Shown piece by piece: positions 31,974 to 40,716 of a DNA stretch of 64,000 nucleotides. Source of the DNA: Prolixibacteraceae bacterium (lineage in GTDB: Bacteria; Bacteroidota; Bacteroidia; Bacteroidales; Prolixibacteraceae); the NCBI GenBank assembly GCA_023229575.1, contig JALNYZ010000007.1:62001-126000 (forward strand). Reading direction: 5' to 3'. How positions within the stretch are numbered: the stretch's first letter is position 1; every line of letters begins with the position of its first letter. The notes below the pieces were generated by a model. That model was not told the DNA's origin, ran no database searches, and worked only from the letters and a program-made list of their open reading frames with translations. The position numbers were made by a program, and so were the translations under genes.

Positions 31974-33067
31974 TTCAGCAATTCAGCAATTCTTCCACGC
32001 AGCTTCTCAGCCCTTAAATTCTTGCCGATGATCTTGCCGGTTTTGTCGAGCAGAAGGTTGGCAGGAATGGAGTTGATACCGTACATTTTGGCAGCCGCAT
32101 TGCCCCATCCTTTCAAGTCGGAAACATGCGACCAGGTAAGTTTGTCATCTGAAATTGCCTTCAGCCACTTGGCCTTGTCGCTGTCGCAGGAGACACCGAT
32201 CACATGAAATCCTTTGGCATTGTAATCTTTCCAAACGGCCACAACATTTGGATTTTCACCACGGCATGGACCACACCACGAAGCCCAGAAATCAACCAGC
32301 GTATATTGATATTTGCCATAAACCTCCGAAAGTTTTACCGGAGTACCAATGGAGTCGTTCATGGTAAAATCAGGCGCTGTTTTTCCGACGGCAACAGCTT
32401 GCAGAAGGGTAACCCGGTCGGCCAAAGCTTTGGCGCTTCTGCTTTTCATCACTTCAGGGGAGAATTTACTGAGGTAACCATGGATTTCGTCCGCCTCCAT
32501 GCCATACTGGATCTGCTGCAAAATCACCGGGGCAACGAAGGAATTTGGATTTCCGGTTACGAAATCTTTTTGCATGGCCATTTGCACATTGCTTAGGGAA
32601 TCGAGTTCTTTCTCCAGGGTCGCCTGCAGTGCGACATCGTTCTTCTGTCTGGCTTCGTTGTACTTGCCATAAAGTTCTTTCATCTGGGTATTCAGAACAG
32701 CACCTTTGGCTTCCAGCGACTTCATCTCATCCTGACTTGCGGATCCGGTGATGGTGACATTGCGTAAATCATCCGATTTCCCGGCAACCTGGATGGCCTT
32801 GTTCTCAACCAAAACAGGGACCTGCTTGCGTTCGCCCAAAACAAGGAGGCACAAATCGGGAACCTCCACGACACCTTTTAGTTCAAACTTTCCACCCGCA
32901 CTTTTGGCGGAATCAAGGGTAGTGGTTTCTCCTGCCACCCTCTGTTTAAGATAAACGGTTCCATCCGGCAGAGCTTCAATGTTTCCACTGATGGTGAATT
33001 TCGGGGCCGGAGTGCTGCACGCAACAAACAAAGCTGCAAGCGAAATCAAATAAAAGACTTTTCTCAT
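31970..33067 (-). CDS. DUF4369 + TlpA-type thioredoxin lipoprotein
   Basis: A 365-residue protein with a lipoprotein signal (FYLISLAALFVACS), an N-terminal DUF4369 beta-domain (FTISGNIEALPDGTVYLKQR) and a charged helical linker. The C-terminal TlpA/ResA-like thioredoxin domain has its redox centre in LVDFWASWCGPCRGENPN. Such proteins are abundant in Bacteroidota and act in the periplasm as thiol-disulfide reductants; the partner is not known. It lies between the isomerase-like gene and DUF2721 in a minus-strand operon. Confidence 0.9.
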   Translation of the reverse strand: MRKVFYLISLAALFVACSTPAPKFTISGNIEALPDGTVYLKQRVAGETTTLDSAKSAGGKFELKGVVEVPDLCLLVLGERKQVPVLVENKAIQVAGKSDDLRNVTITGSASQDEMKSLEAKGAVLNTQMKELYGKYNEARQKNDVALQATLEKELDSLSNVQMAMQKDFVTGNPNSFVAPVILQQIQYGMEADEIHGYLSKFSPEVMKSRSAKALADRVTLLQAVAVGKTAPDFTMNDSIGTPVKLSEVYGKYQYTLVDFWASWCGPCRGENPNVVAVWKDYNAKGFHVIGVSCDSDKAKWLKAISDDKLTWSHVSDLKGWGNAAAKMYGINSIPANLLLDKTGKIIGKNLRAEKLRGRIAELLK

Positions 33068-33097
33068 TTTAATGATATTAGGAATTTAAAACATTTA

Positions 33098-33207
33098 TGT
33101 GCAATACTTTGTGTCCCTTTGTGTTATCCTTAGCGTCCTTTGTGGTTAAATCTTAAAAAAACTTCACCACAAAGGTCACTAAGTGCTTCACAAAGGGACA
33201 CTAAGTC
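33098..33207. repeat. CTTTGTG dyad between the isomerase-like and TlpA genes
   Basis: CTTTGTGTCCCTTTGTG through CCTTTGTGGT (33110-33146) is mirrored by ACCACAAAGG through CACAAAGGGACACTAAG (33165-33205) around an A/T-rich centre. It is related in wording to the dyad at 42251-42337. Confidence 0.82.
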
Positions 33208-33213
33208 GGAATA

Positions 33214-34080
33214 TTATACGTCACAAATAAGAATGCACTTTTTCAGGGAGGCCAGTTTATCAGGGTTGGTTGGAACAAACTCCTGACCGACAAAACCTTT
33301 GTAACCGGTATCGACAATCGCCTTCATGATGGCAGGATAGTATAGTTCCTGGGTCTCATCCAGTTCGTGCCGCCCGGGAACACCTCCGGTATGGATGTGG
33401 CCAATGTATTTGCTGTTTTTACGAATAGTATCAATCACATTCCCCTCCATTAGCTGCATGTGGAAAATGTCGTACAGCAGCTTAAAGCGCCCGGAACCAA
33501 CCATCTCACAAAGGGCTGCACCCCATGCTGTATGGTCGCACTGGTAATCTTTATGCCCGTAGCTGTTAAGCAATTCCATGATGATCGTCACCCCATGCTT
33601 TTCGGCAAGCGGCGTGAGTCTTCGCACTCCCCTGGCACAATTGATCAGTCCAACCTGATCATTTTGGCCTTCCCTGTTCCCGGAGAAACAGATAAGGTTA
33701 GGAACGCCCGCTGCAGCCGCTTTTGGTATCATCGTCTCGAAATCGGCCACCAGCTTATCGTGATTTTCAATCCGATTAAACCCTTTTGGAATACCCCAGT
33801 CAGTCGCATACCCGACCGCACACTTTAGCCCATGGGATTGAACCGTTGACCAATCTTTTTCCTGAAGCAACTCGATGGATTCAATCCCTATCTCTTTGCA
33901 GGCTACTGCAAGTTCTTCGAGCGGAATATTGCCATAACACCACTGGCTTACCGAATGGTGGATATTTCCCTTTAATCCGCCGGAAGCTTTATCTGCGGCC
34001 CTGCTTTCCTGAAAAGGCATAACAGTTGCCGACAAGGCCACTGAAGCGGCGGTTTTCCCGATCATCTCTCTTCTGTTCAT
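33214..34080 (-). CDS. hydroxypyruvate isomerase-like TIM-barrel protein, exported
   Basis: I choose the ATG at 34080 (MNRREMIGKTAASVALSATV), which gives a Tat-like or Sec-like signal; the frame can extend nine residues upstream. The 288-residue protein is a xylose-isomerase-like TIM barrel of the hydroxypyruvate isomerase group. Blocks are ESIELLQEKDW, VTIIMELLNSYGHKDYQCD, LLYDIFHMQLMEGNVIDTI, YIGHIHTGGVPGRHELDE and GFVGQEFVP, containing the Glu/Asp/His/Glu metal ligands. Export and the sugar-gene neighbourhood suggest epimerisation or isomerisation of a sugar acid; the substrate is open. Confidence 0.82.
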   Translation of the reverse strand: MNRREMIGKTAASVALSATVMPFQESRAADKASGGLKGNIHHSVSQWCYGNIPLEELAVACKEIGIESIELLQEKDWSTVQSHGLKCAVGYATDWGIPKGFNRIENHDKLVADFETMIPKAAAAGVPNLICFSGNREGQNDQVGLINCARGVRRLTPLAEKHGVTIIMELLNSYGHKDYQCDHTAWGAALCEMVGSGRFKLLYDIFHMQLMEGNVIDTIRKNSKYIGHIHTGGVPGRHELDETQELYYPAIMKAIVDTGYKGFVGQEFVPTNPDKLASLKKCILICDV

Positions 34081-34192
34081 AGTTGAATGGATTCTTTTGT
34101 ATTGCACGAATTTAAATATTTTTTTGCGATATTTGGGTTTTGGAGTTTCGCTACTATTACTATTTGATCGTTTAAACTATTAACAATATATG

Positions 34193-36634
34193 ATGACCCG
34201 CTTAATTTACATTTTTGCATTGGCGCTCCTGCCGCTGGTAACTTCGGCGCAATGGCTCGATTTTTCTAAATCTTCCATCATTTGTTCTGACAAGAAGAAC
34301 ATTCAGCTTTATATGGCTGCAACTGTTTTGCAGGAAGAGCTTCAGCTTCACACCTCTATTAAATTGGCTATCGCCGGAAAGCCGTACGCCAATGATTCTC
34401 CTCAAATCTTGTTTTGCCTCGAAAAGGATGTAATGAAACTTCCTGCCGGGATTGCAACTTCCTTGAATTCCCTACCCCCAACCGGGAAAGACGGATACAA
34501 AATTGCCTTGATTGATGCCAAAACTGTGGTCATAGCCGGCCACGATGAGCGGGGAGCACTTTACGGTGCAGGCTATCTCATGCGAAAGATGGAGCTCTCT
34601 ACCAGCAAAATACTTTTGCCCGATCATCTCTCGCTCTCCTCCACGCCTACTTACCCCATCCGGGGTCACCAGCTGGGTTATCGTCCAAAAACCAATGCTT
34701 ACGATGCCTGGAGTGTCGCACAATATGACCGGTATATTCGCGATCTGGCCCTTTTCGGCGCCAACAGCATCGAGATCATGCCTCCCCGTACCGATGACGA
34801 TGCCACCAGTGTGCACATGAAACTGCCCGCCATCCAAATGATTGTCGAACAGGCAAGGATCTGCAAATCCTACGGATTGGATGTCTGGATATGGTATCCC
34901 AACATGGGCAGCAACTACAACTCCCCCGATTCAATCAAGGCCGGGCTAGCCGAACGGGAGAAAATATTCAGCATCCTTCCCAAACTTGATGCCCTTTTCG
35001 TACCCGGGGGAGACCCCGGCGATCTTGAACCCGATCCACTATTTAGCTGGCTAAACAAGGAGGCAGTGGTCCTGAAGAAGTATCACCCCAATGCCAAAAT
35101 CTGGGTATCGCCTCAGGCCTTCAAGCCAAGTACCGTCTGGTATGCCAGCTTCTTCGCCCACATCAACATGAAACTGGATTGGCTGGGAGGTGTCGTTTAT
35201 GGTCCATGGATCAAGATGCCTCTTCCCGAGGTACGCCGGGTAACTGATCCATCCATTCCAATCCGTCTCTATCCCGACATCACCCACAGCTACAGTTGTC
35301 AGTATCCGGTCCCGCAATGGGACCTGGCCTTTGCCATGACACTTGGCCGCGAATGCATCAACCCGCGTCCGGTCGATGAGAAGCTCATCCACAACCGTTA
35401 TGCCTCATTGGCACAGGGAAGCATCAGCTACTCGGAAGGCACCAACGACGATGTGAACAAATTTATCTGGACCGGCCAGGACTGGAATCCCGAAACCCCG
35501 GTTATCGAAACGCTCAGGGATTATGCTCGCTATTTTATTGGACCGCGATACGCGGATGCCGTTGCTCAGGGATTGATGGCACTGGAGCAGAATTTTAGGG
35601 GACCGCTGCTGTCCAACGAGCAGGTCGAGAGGACACTCCAACAATGGCAGGACATGGAAAGGTCGGCTTCACCGGAGGTGTTGGCCAATCCCCGTTTCCA
35701 GAGCGGATTGATCAGGGCTTACTACGATGCCTATATCCAGCGTAGGCTGATTTATGAAACTGATTTGGAACGGCAGGCACGTTCCATTCTGGAGGCGGCC
35801 AAACCCAATGAAACACTCAATGCCATATCTGATGCCAGGGCTACCCTGCTTCAAGCCAAAGAGAAGCCCATATCCCAGCCGTGGAAAATCCGCTGTTTTG
35901 CCCTGGCCGATTCTCTCTTCCGAAGCTTCGGCGCCCAGCTCACCATCGAAAAACACCATGCCATGAGTGGCCGGGGTAACTTTATCGACAACATTGACAT
36001 CCCGCTGAACGACGCACTCTGGCTACTGGACCAGCTTAACCGGATCGAAAAGAAGGGCGATGAGAAAGATCGGCAAGCCGAAATTGGCAGGATGCTGCAC
36101 CGGACAGATCCTGGACCCGGGGGATTTTACGATAACCTTGGAAATCCGGCCGCCTGGGAACATGTGAAATCCCAAAGAAGCTGGCTGGAAGATCCTGGAA
36201 GTCTTGAGTCGCCCCGTGTCAGCTTCGGCGTTGGACTACAGGGCGTCGATTGGGTTGATGAGATTGTGGCCAAAGGTTTTGCCGGGCAAACCACCCCGCT
36301 CGCCTGGATGAATCAGATCAACACCCTCTATTTCACTCCGTTGGTAATGGAATACAACAACCTTAACCCATCCGGGAATTACACCCTGCGCGTCGCTTAT
36401 ACCGGACGTTTCCGTTCCAGGATGAAACTCGAAGCCAATGGCCTCCTGATTCACGACTTTATCAGGATGGGAACCCAACCTATATTTGAGTTCCAACTTC
36501 CCAAAGAGGTGACTCAATCCGGCAAGGTAACTTTCACCTGGAGCTGCGCCCAAAACGACAAAGGCGAAGGTGAAAGGGGTTCGCAGGTGGCCGAGGTGTG
36601 GCTGATTCGCTCCAATGAAACAGAAAAACGGTGA
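34193..36634 (+). CDS. exported GH67-like (alpha-glucuronidase N-terminal domain) putative glycoside hydrolase
   Basis: Two in-frame ATGs (34190, 34193) stand at the start; either gives a signal peptide ending LLPLVTSAQ. The 813-residue protein has a GH67-N-like alpha/beta domain in the first 125 residues (LYMAATVLQEELQLH, DAKTVVIAGHDERGALYGAG). A TIM-barrel-like region follows at about 150-480 (FGANSIEIMPPRTDDDATS, YGLDVWIWYPNMGSNYNSPD, LDALFVPGGDPGDLEPDPL, WLGGVVYGPW), then a helical region and a C-terminal beta-domain (LRVAYTGRFRSRMKLEANG). It may be a glycoside hydrolase in the periplasm. The catalytic acids cannot be assigned by eye, and the family may be uncharacterised. Confidence 0.6.
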   Translation: MTRLIYIFALALLPLVTSAQWLDFSKSSIICSDKKNIQLYMAATVLQEELQLHTSIKLAIAGKPYANDSPQILFCLEKDVMKLPAGIATSLNSLPPTGKDGYKIALIDAKTVVIAGHDERGALYGAGYLMRKMELSTSKILLPDHLSLSSTPTYPIRGHQLGYRPKTNAYDAWSVAQYDRYIRDLALFGANSIEIMPPRTDDDATSVHMKLPAIQMIVEQARICKSYGLDVWIWYPNMGSNYNSPDSIKAGLAEREKIFSILPKLDALFVPGGDPGDLEPDPLFSWLNKEAVVLKKYHPNAKIWVSPQAFKPSTVWYASFFAHINMKLDWLGGVVYGPWIKMPLPEVRRVTDPSIPIRLYPDITHSYSCQYPVPQWDLAFAMTLGRECINPRPVDEKLIHNRYASLAQGSISYSEGTNDDVNKFIWTGQDWNPETPVIETLRDYARYFIGPRYADAVAQGLMALEQNFRGPLLSNEQVERTLQQWQDMERSASPEVLANPRFQSGLIRAYYDAYIQRRLIYETDLERQARSILEAAKPNETLNAISDARATLLQAKEKPISQPWKIRCFALADSLFRSFGAQLTIEKHHAMSGRGNFIDNIDIPLNDALWLLDQLNRIEKKGDEKDRQAEIGRMLHRTDPGPGGFYDNLGNPAAWEHVKSQRSWLEDPGSLESPRVSFGVGLQGVDWVDEIVAKGFAGQTTPLAWMNQINTLYFTPLVMEYNNLNPSGNYTLRVAYTGRFRSRMKLEANGLLIHDFIRMGTQPIFEFQLPKEVTQSGKVTFTWSCAQNDKGEGERGSQVAEVWLIRSNETEKR

Positions 36635-36635
36635 A

Positions 36636-36780
36636 AGGAGTGGGAGAAGGGGTGAGTGGGAGAAGGGGAGAACTTGATGAAACAGGAAACGTTGAAACGG
36701 AGAAGATGAAAGAGTGGATGAACAGAAGACAGGGATGACGGAATGAAGTACCGGTCCCTGAGCGAAGTCGAAAGGTATAA
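36636..36780 (+). repeat. purine-rich word tract after the GH67-like gene
   Basis: From the stop codon onward, variants of GAGTGGGAGAAGGGG and GATGAAACAGGAAACGTTGAAACGG repeat, ending in a variant REP half (GGTCCCTGAGCGAAGTCGAAAGG, split form) at about 36752-36775. It is similar in wording to the tracts after the MFS gene (30138 downward) and the antiporter gene (58444 downward). Confidence 0.75.
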
Positions 36781-36810
36781 TTATCTTTTATTTCGATATT
36801 TAACCAAAAA

Positions 36811-37017
36811 TTGTTACACAAGAAATTGTTAATTTTGATCATCCTGTCTGTCCTTTCAATTATTTGGCTGATTGTGCTAATAATTGCTTTGACAGATATG
36901 TATCCGGTACAACCATTGAGCGACCATCGGTTTGTTGTTGGAATGGTATTTTTGGGTATTGGCGGATTTACCAGACAGGCATTTAAGAAATACAGAGAGC
37001 AGATAGAAATCAAATAA
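36811..37017 (+). CDS. small membrane protein, unknown function
   Basis: A 68-codon frame from a TTG; the frame upstream contains a stop at 36778 and no ATG. It reads as one long or two short membrane segments (LLILIILSVLSIIWLIVLII and FVVGMVFLGIGGF) and a basic C-terminus (RQAFKKYREQIEIK). It ends 10 bases before the aminopeptidase P gene on the same strand, so it may be translated from the same message. I recognise no family. It could be a chance frame, although the hydrophobic pattern argues for a real protein. Confidence 0.5.
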   Translation: MLHKKLLILIILSVLSIIWLIVLIIALTDMYPVQPLSDHRFVVGMVFLGIGGFTRQAFKKYREQIEIK

Positions 37018-37027
37018 TTCATAAAAT

Positions 37028-38425
37028 ATGTTTACCAAAGAAACCTACATCCAACGCAGGGCTACGCTTCGTAACAAAATTGGCTCAGGCCTGATCCTGG
37101 TTCCCGGCAACCAGGAGTCACCCATGAACTATACCGACAACACTTACCACTTCAGACAGGACAGTACCTTCCTCTATTTTTTTGGTCTGGACCTGCCGGG
37201 AATGTTCGGGGTGATCGATGTCGACAACAACCACGACCTGCTCTATGCCAATGACGTTGATATTGAAGACATCATCTGGATGGGCCCTCAAAAATCTGTC
37301 GCCGAACAGGCATTTACAGTTGGAGTGGATATCACTGCCCCTTTGGACAAGATCGGCCAAACAGTTGAGCGCGCCATCAAAACCGGTAGAAGGATTCATT
37401 TTACCCCACCTTATCGTGCCGAAAACCAAATTCAATTGAGCAGCCTTCTCGGAATTAAGGTTTGCAAAATAAAACAATATGCCTCCCTCTCCTTGATCCA
37501 GGCCATTGTCTCCATGCGCTCCATAAAGGATGCAGCCGAGATTGCCGAAATCGAACTGGCCTGCGCTACCGGGTACGAGATGCACGTTACTGCCATGAAG
37601 ATGGCGCAGCCGGGCATCATGGAGCAACAGATCGCCGGGGTACTGGAGGGGATAGCCCTTTCCAAAGGTACCGGAACCTCTTTCCCCATCATCCTCACCC
37701 AGAACGGGGAGACGCTCCACAACCACAACCACTCCTTTACGCTGGAGGCTGGCAGGTTGATGATCGTCGATGCCGGGGCGGAATCCAATGGCCATTACGC
37801 CTCCGATTTTACCCGCACCTTCCCTGTAGGAGGGAAGTTCAGCCAAAAGCAGATGGATATCTACAACATCGTGCTCGCTGCCAATAATACGGGGTTCTCG
37901 CTCACCAAACCCGGGGTAACCTATCAATCGGTGCACTTGCAGACAGCCAGGGTAATCGCTGCGGGATTGAAAGAACTTGGCCTGATGAAAGGGGATGTAG
38001 ATGAGGCCGTGGCCAACGGCGCGCACGCACTTTTCTTTCCGCACGGGCTGGGGCACATGCTGGGCCTCGATGTACACGACATGGAAGATTATGGCCAGAT
38101 CCATGTTGGGTACGACAACGAAATCCGGCCGATCGACCAGTTCGGAACCGCCTACCTCCGCCTGGGACGCAGGCTTGAATCAGGATTTGTGATCACCAAC
38201 GAACCCGGCATCTATTTCATTCCGGCCCTGATCGAAAAATGGGAGAAGGAGGGCATCAACAAGGAGTTTATCAACTTCGACAAAGCGAAATCCTACCTGG
38301 GTTTTGGCGGTATCCGACTGGAAGACAATGTCCTCGTTACCGAGACAGGCGCCAGGCTGCTCGGCAACCGCATCCCGATCAATCAGGAAGAGGTGGAGGC
38401 AGTTGTTGCAAGTGGCAAGATCTAA
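37028..38425 (+). CDS. pepP: Xaa-Pro aminopeptidase (aminopeptidase P)
   Basis: A 465-residue M24B metallopeptidase that removes N-terminal residues preceding proline, in the cytoplasm. The creatinase-type N-domain (NYTDNTYHFRQDSTFLYFFG) precedes the pita-bread domain with all five metal ligands: IVDAGAESNGHYASDFTRTF (two Asp), HGLGHMLGLDVHD (His), TNEPGIYF (Glu) and GIRLEDNVLV (Glu). Length is normal for the family. A 300 bp MITE-like repeat follows. Confidence 0.94.
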   Translation: MFTKETYIQRRATLRNKIGSGLILVPGNQESPMNYTDNTYHFRQDSTFLYFFGLDLPGMFGVIDVDNNHDLLYANDVDIEDIIWMGPQKSVAEQAFTVGVDITAPLDKIGQTVERAIKTGRRIHFTPPYRAENQIQLSSLLGIKVCKIKQYASLSLIQAIVSMRSIKDAAEIAEIELACATGYEMHVTAMKMAQPGIMEQQIAGVLEGIALSKGTGTSFPIILTQNGETLHNHNHSFTLEAGRLMIVDAGAESNGHYASDFTRTFPVGGKFSQKQMDIYNIVLAANNTGFSLTKPGVTYQSVHLQTARVIAAGLKELGLMKGDVDEAVANGAHALFFPHGLGHMLGLDVHDMEDYGQIHVGYDNEIRPIDQFGTAYLRLGRRLESGFVITNEPGIYFIPALIEKWEKEGINKEFINFDKAKSYLGFGGIRLEDNVLVTETGARLLGNRIPINQEEVEAVVASGKI

Positions 38426-38436
38426 ATAGCAAGCCC

Positions 38437-38737
38437 GGGTGACGCGGTTTTTAACCGCATTCTGTATAAAGGAGATGTCTCCAGCTTATATGCACCATTT
38501 TGGTGTAATTTCCACCGGTTCGGTGTGATGAAGAAGCGATCTGGAGCCGCCCGTCCGGGCGGCTCTTATGGCAAACGCAATAGCCGTAAGGTGCCGCGAT
38601 TTTTAATCGCTGATATTTAAAAAATGCGGTTAAGAATCTCATCATTCGGTTTTTTAGCCCCGGCAAGCAAGCAGCGTATTGGGTGCCGCGATTTTTAATC
38701 TCCGGTTTTTTATATGCGTGTTCAAACCGCATCACCC
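38437..38737. mobile_element. MITE-like non-coding element with inverted ends
   Basis: GGGTGACGCGGTTT (38437-38450) is mirrored by AAACCGCATCACCC (38724-38737), one mismatch in 14. Inside are two identical copies of GGTGCCGCGATTTTTAATC (38590-38608, 38682-38700), a GGAGCCGCCCGTCCGGGCGG palindrome (38553-38572) and further GCGGTT/AACCGC words. No transposase is encoded; a 94-codon minus-strand frame inside it has no family resemblance. A related unit stands at 29561-29626. The following stretch, 38738-38952, shows no gene. Confidence 0.6.
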
Positions 38738-38952
38738 AATGTGCCTTGCACGATTTCCGCTTCTATGATATTGATATTTAGATTTTTTTCCTTACATTTA
38801 CAAAATACAAGGCGAACCTAACCTTCCTGCACCCACCAAAAATCACCGGCTAAGCGAAATTAGGTTTCGGCTATAAACGAGTGGCAATCTTGAGAACCCT
38901 CAGACAAGCACGTACGATTTAAACTTACAGTTTGATTAATAAAATCTAAAAG

Positions 38953-40113
38953 ATGAAAAAATCATTTATAACAATATTAAAATTAGTAGCTGGAATTGTT
39001 TCAATAATTATTCCTTTTAAGGTTTTTCAGCTTTTAGGAGACAATCTTATAATTATTCACAATTATGATAAATTAAAATGGGTTGCGCTGATAATTTGTG
39101 CTATAGGATTTTATATATCTGGTTTAATTAATAGGAAAACACCACTAAAATTCATCCCTTTTTTGTTTTTATCCCTTCTATTATTTTACCCAATGAGATG
39201 CTTTTATTTCCCTCTTATTGTTTTTCTGTTTTTATTTGCCACAATAAGTCTTTTTATTACTAGAAAGGAGTTTCATAAAAAGTATAAAATATCGTCATTA
39301 TTGTTTATGGTTGGATTGTTTATTTATTTCCTGTTTTCACAACCATTAATTATTCGAGAAGGAAGAAATATAAATGAGGATTTCGACGGGAATCTTATAA
39401 ATGGAAAGGTAATTTGGAATTTTTCGAAAGAGAAAAATCATCAGTTCCCCAATGACATATTTTTAGATACTGACAATAATGAAGTGAAATTACAAGCATT
39501 CAAAAATAAAACAATTTATGTGTCTTTCTGGGCAACCTGGTGTAAACCTTGCTTATTACAAAAACCTGAATTAGAAAAATTAAAGAGCCATTTTAAAGAT
39601 AATTCAGACATAATCTTTATTGACATTATTCTTGATGATTCAAAGCCGAATTGGCAAAAATATATAGATTATAACAAACCTCAAGGACTTCAATTAAGGT
39701 CAAAGAACCCAGCCAAAACAAGAAAATTATTAAAGATATCTGGGATACCAGCTCATTTTATCATTAGTCCTAAAGGTAAATTCAAAGCATTAGGACCTAT
39801 TCCACTTGCATATGACCTGTTATCGAATTCAATAAAGCTTGATGAATTCATTAATAGCAAACCAGAAGATATTAGTAAATTCAAAACTGTTGATTATGCA
39901 AGATCTGAATATGCAGGTAACGAATATTATACAACTGATGGAAAGAATAGATTATTAGAGGCTCAAATCAATAATATTTTAGATACGATAAGAAAGAGGG
40001 AAAATCCAAAGTTTGTTTATTTGGTGATTAAAGGAACTAAACAAGACAATGATTCAATTATTCATGAAGTGAGCATAAGATTGAGTGACGTGAAAATTAA
40101 GTTAGAAGAATAA
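38953..40113 (+). CDS. membrane-anchored TlpA-type thioredoxin
   Basis: A 386-residue protein. The first 130 residues contain about four to five membrane segments (ITILKLVAGIVSIIIPFKVF, WVALIICAIGFYISGL, FIPFLFLSLLLFYP, FPLIVFLFLFATISLF, SSLLFMVGLFIYFLF). A thioredoxin domain follows with its redox motif SFWATWCKPC (C197, C200) and a cis-Pro loop ISGIPAHFII. It is presumably a periplasm-facing thiol oxidoreductase. The gene is markedly AT-rich compared with pepP and the M13 gene, like the toxin-antitoxin genes beside it, which suggests horizontal transfer of the whole block 38.9-42.1 kb. Confidence 0.8.
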   Translation: MKKSFITILKLVAGIVSIIIPFKVFQLLGDNLIIIHNYDKLKWVALIICAIGFYISGLINRKTPLKFIPFLFLSLLLFYPMRCFYFPLIVFLFLFATISLFITRKEFHKKYKISSLLFMVGLFIYFLFSQPLIIREGRNINEDFDGNLINGKVIWNFSKEKNHQFPNDIFLDTDNNEVKLQAFKNKTIYVSFWATWCKPCLLQKPELEKLKSHFKDNSDIIFIDIILDDSKPNWQKYIDYNKPQGLQLRSKNPAKTRKLLKISGIPAHFIISPKGKFKALGPIPLAYDLLSNSIKLDEFINSKPEDISKFKTVDYARSEYAGNEYYTTDGKNRLLEAQINNILDTIRKRENPKFVYLVIKGTKQDNDSIIHEVSIRLSDVKIKLEE

Positions 40114-40171
40114 AATTGCTTTTAATTAATATAGCTATGGCATTTAGAAAATTGGAATGGTAAAAGACTGC

Positions 40172-40307
40172 CACTAATAACTAAGGCTTTGTGTGGTTGA
40201 GCCACGAGACCCAATATGAAGCCTTGTTGTACGAAATCCCCTCACAAATCCTAATTTCGCATCACTATTTTATGGGGATTCAATTTTTCGGGGTGATTTT
40301 CTGGTGG
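40172..40307 (+). repeat. cassette-like repeat, copy 2 (before MNT/HEPN)
   Basis: The left part (CACTAATAACTAAGGCTTTG, GTTGAGCCACGAGACCC, AATATGAAGCCTTGTTG) matches copy 1, while 40196-40307 aligns with copy 3 over its whole length (AATCCTAATTTCGCATC, TATTTTATG, GGGTGATTTTCTGGTGG). AACTAAGGCTT and AAGCCTTGTT form an outer stem with one unpaired T, and GTGG/CCAC an inner one. It lies 58 bases after the thioredoxin gene and 91 bases before the MNT start. Confidence 0.88.
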
Positions 40308-40398
40308 CATTGTCCCGACAACCTCACTTTGTCATCCGGCTCCTGCTTCTTTCAAAGATTCAATGAAAAGTTGTAAATTAGCCTCAAAATTGATGATT

Positions 40399-40716
40399 AT
40401 GGATAAAGCTGTTATATTGAGGGATTTGAGGGATAATCTCAGAAAACAATATCAGGATTCCATTACGAACGTTATATTATTTGGGTCTCAAGCAAAAGAG
40501 AGGGCCAATGAGAATTCAGATTTTGATATTCTGATTTTGCTTGATAAGGATTATTCTTCTAAGGATGAAAATAATATACTTGATATTTGCTATGAGATCG
40601 ACTTAAAGTATAATATAATTATTGATGCACATTTGCTTTCCTTAAAGGAATTAAAAACGATTAGAGGGAAACAGCCAATTTTTATTAATGCAATAAATTC
40701 CGGAATCTACGCATGA
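40399..40716 (+). CDS. MNT-type minimal nucleotidyltransferase (second HEPN/MNT pair)
   Basis: I use the ATG at 40399 (MDKAVILRDLRDNLRK); other in-frame ATGs lie at 40393 and 40363. The protein of 105 residues carries GSx10DxD in ILFGSQAKERANENSDFDIL. It should be the antitoxin of the HEPN protein whose gene overlaps it by 4 bases (ATGA). Gene order is antitoxin first, the reverse of the pair at 27.3-28.0 kb, and the two MNT proteins are clearly diverged. AT-rich. Confidence 0.85.
   Translation: MDKAVILRDLRDNLRKQYQDSITNVILFGSQAKERANENSDFDILILLDKDYSSKDENNILDICYEIDLKYNIIIDAHLLSLKELKTIRGKQPIFINAINSGIYA

Noticed and set aside
37118..38104. 328-codon minus-strand frame
   Set aside because: It lies wholly antisense to the well-supported pepP gene and shows no recognisable motif; it is a codon-bias shadow.
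38451..38735. 94-codon minus-strand frame
   Set aside because: It spans almost exactly the MITE-like repeat element and is composed of its palindromes; no signal or domain is visible.
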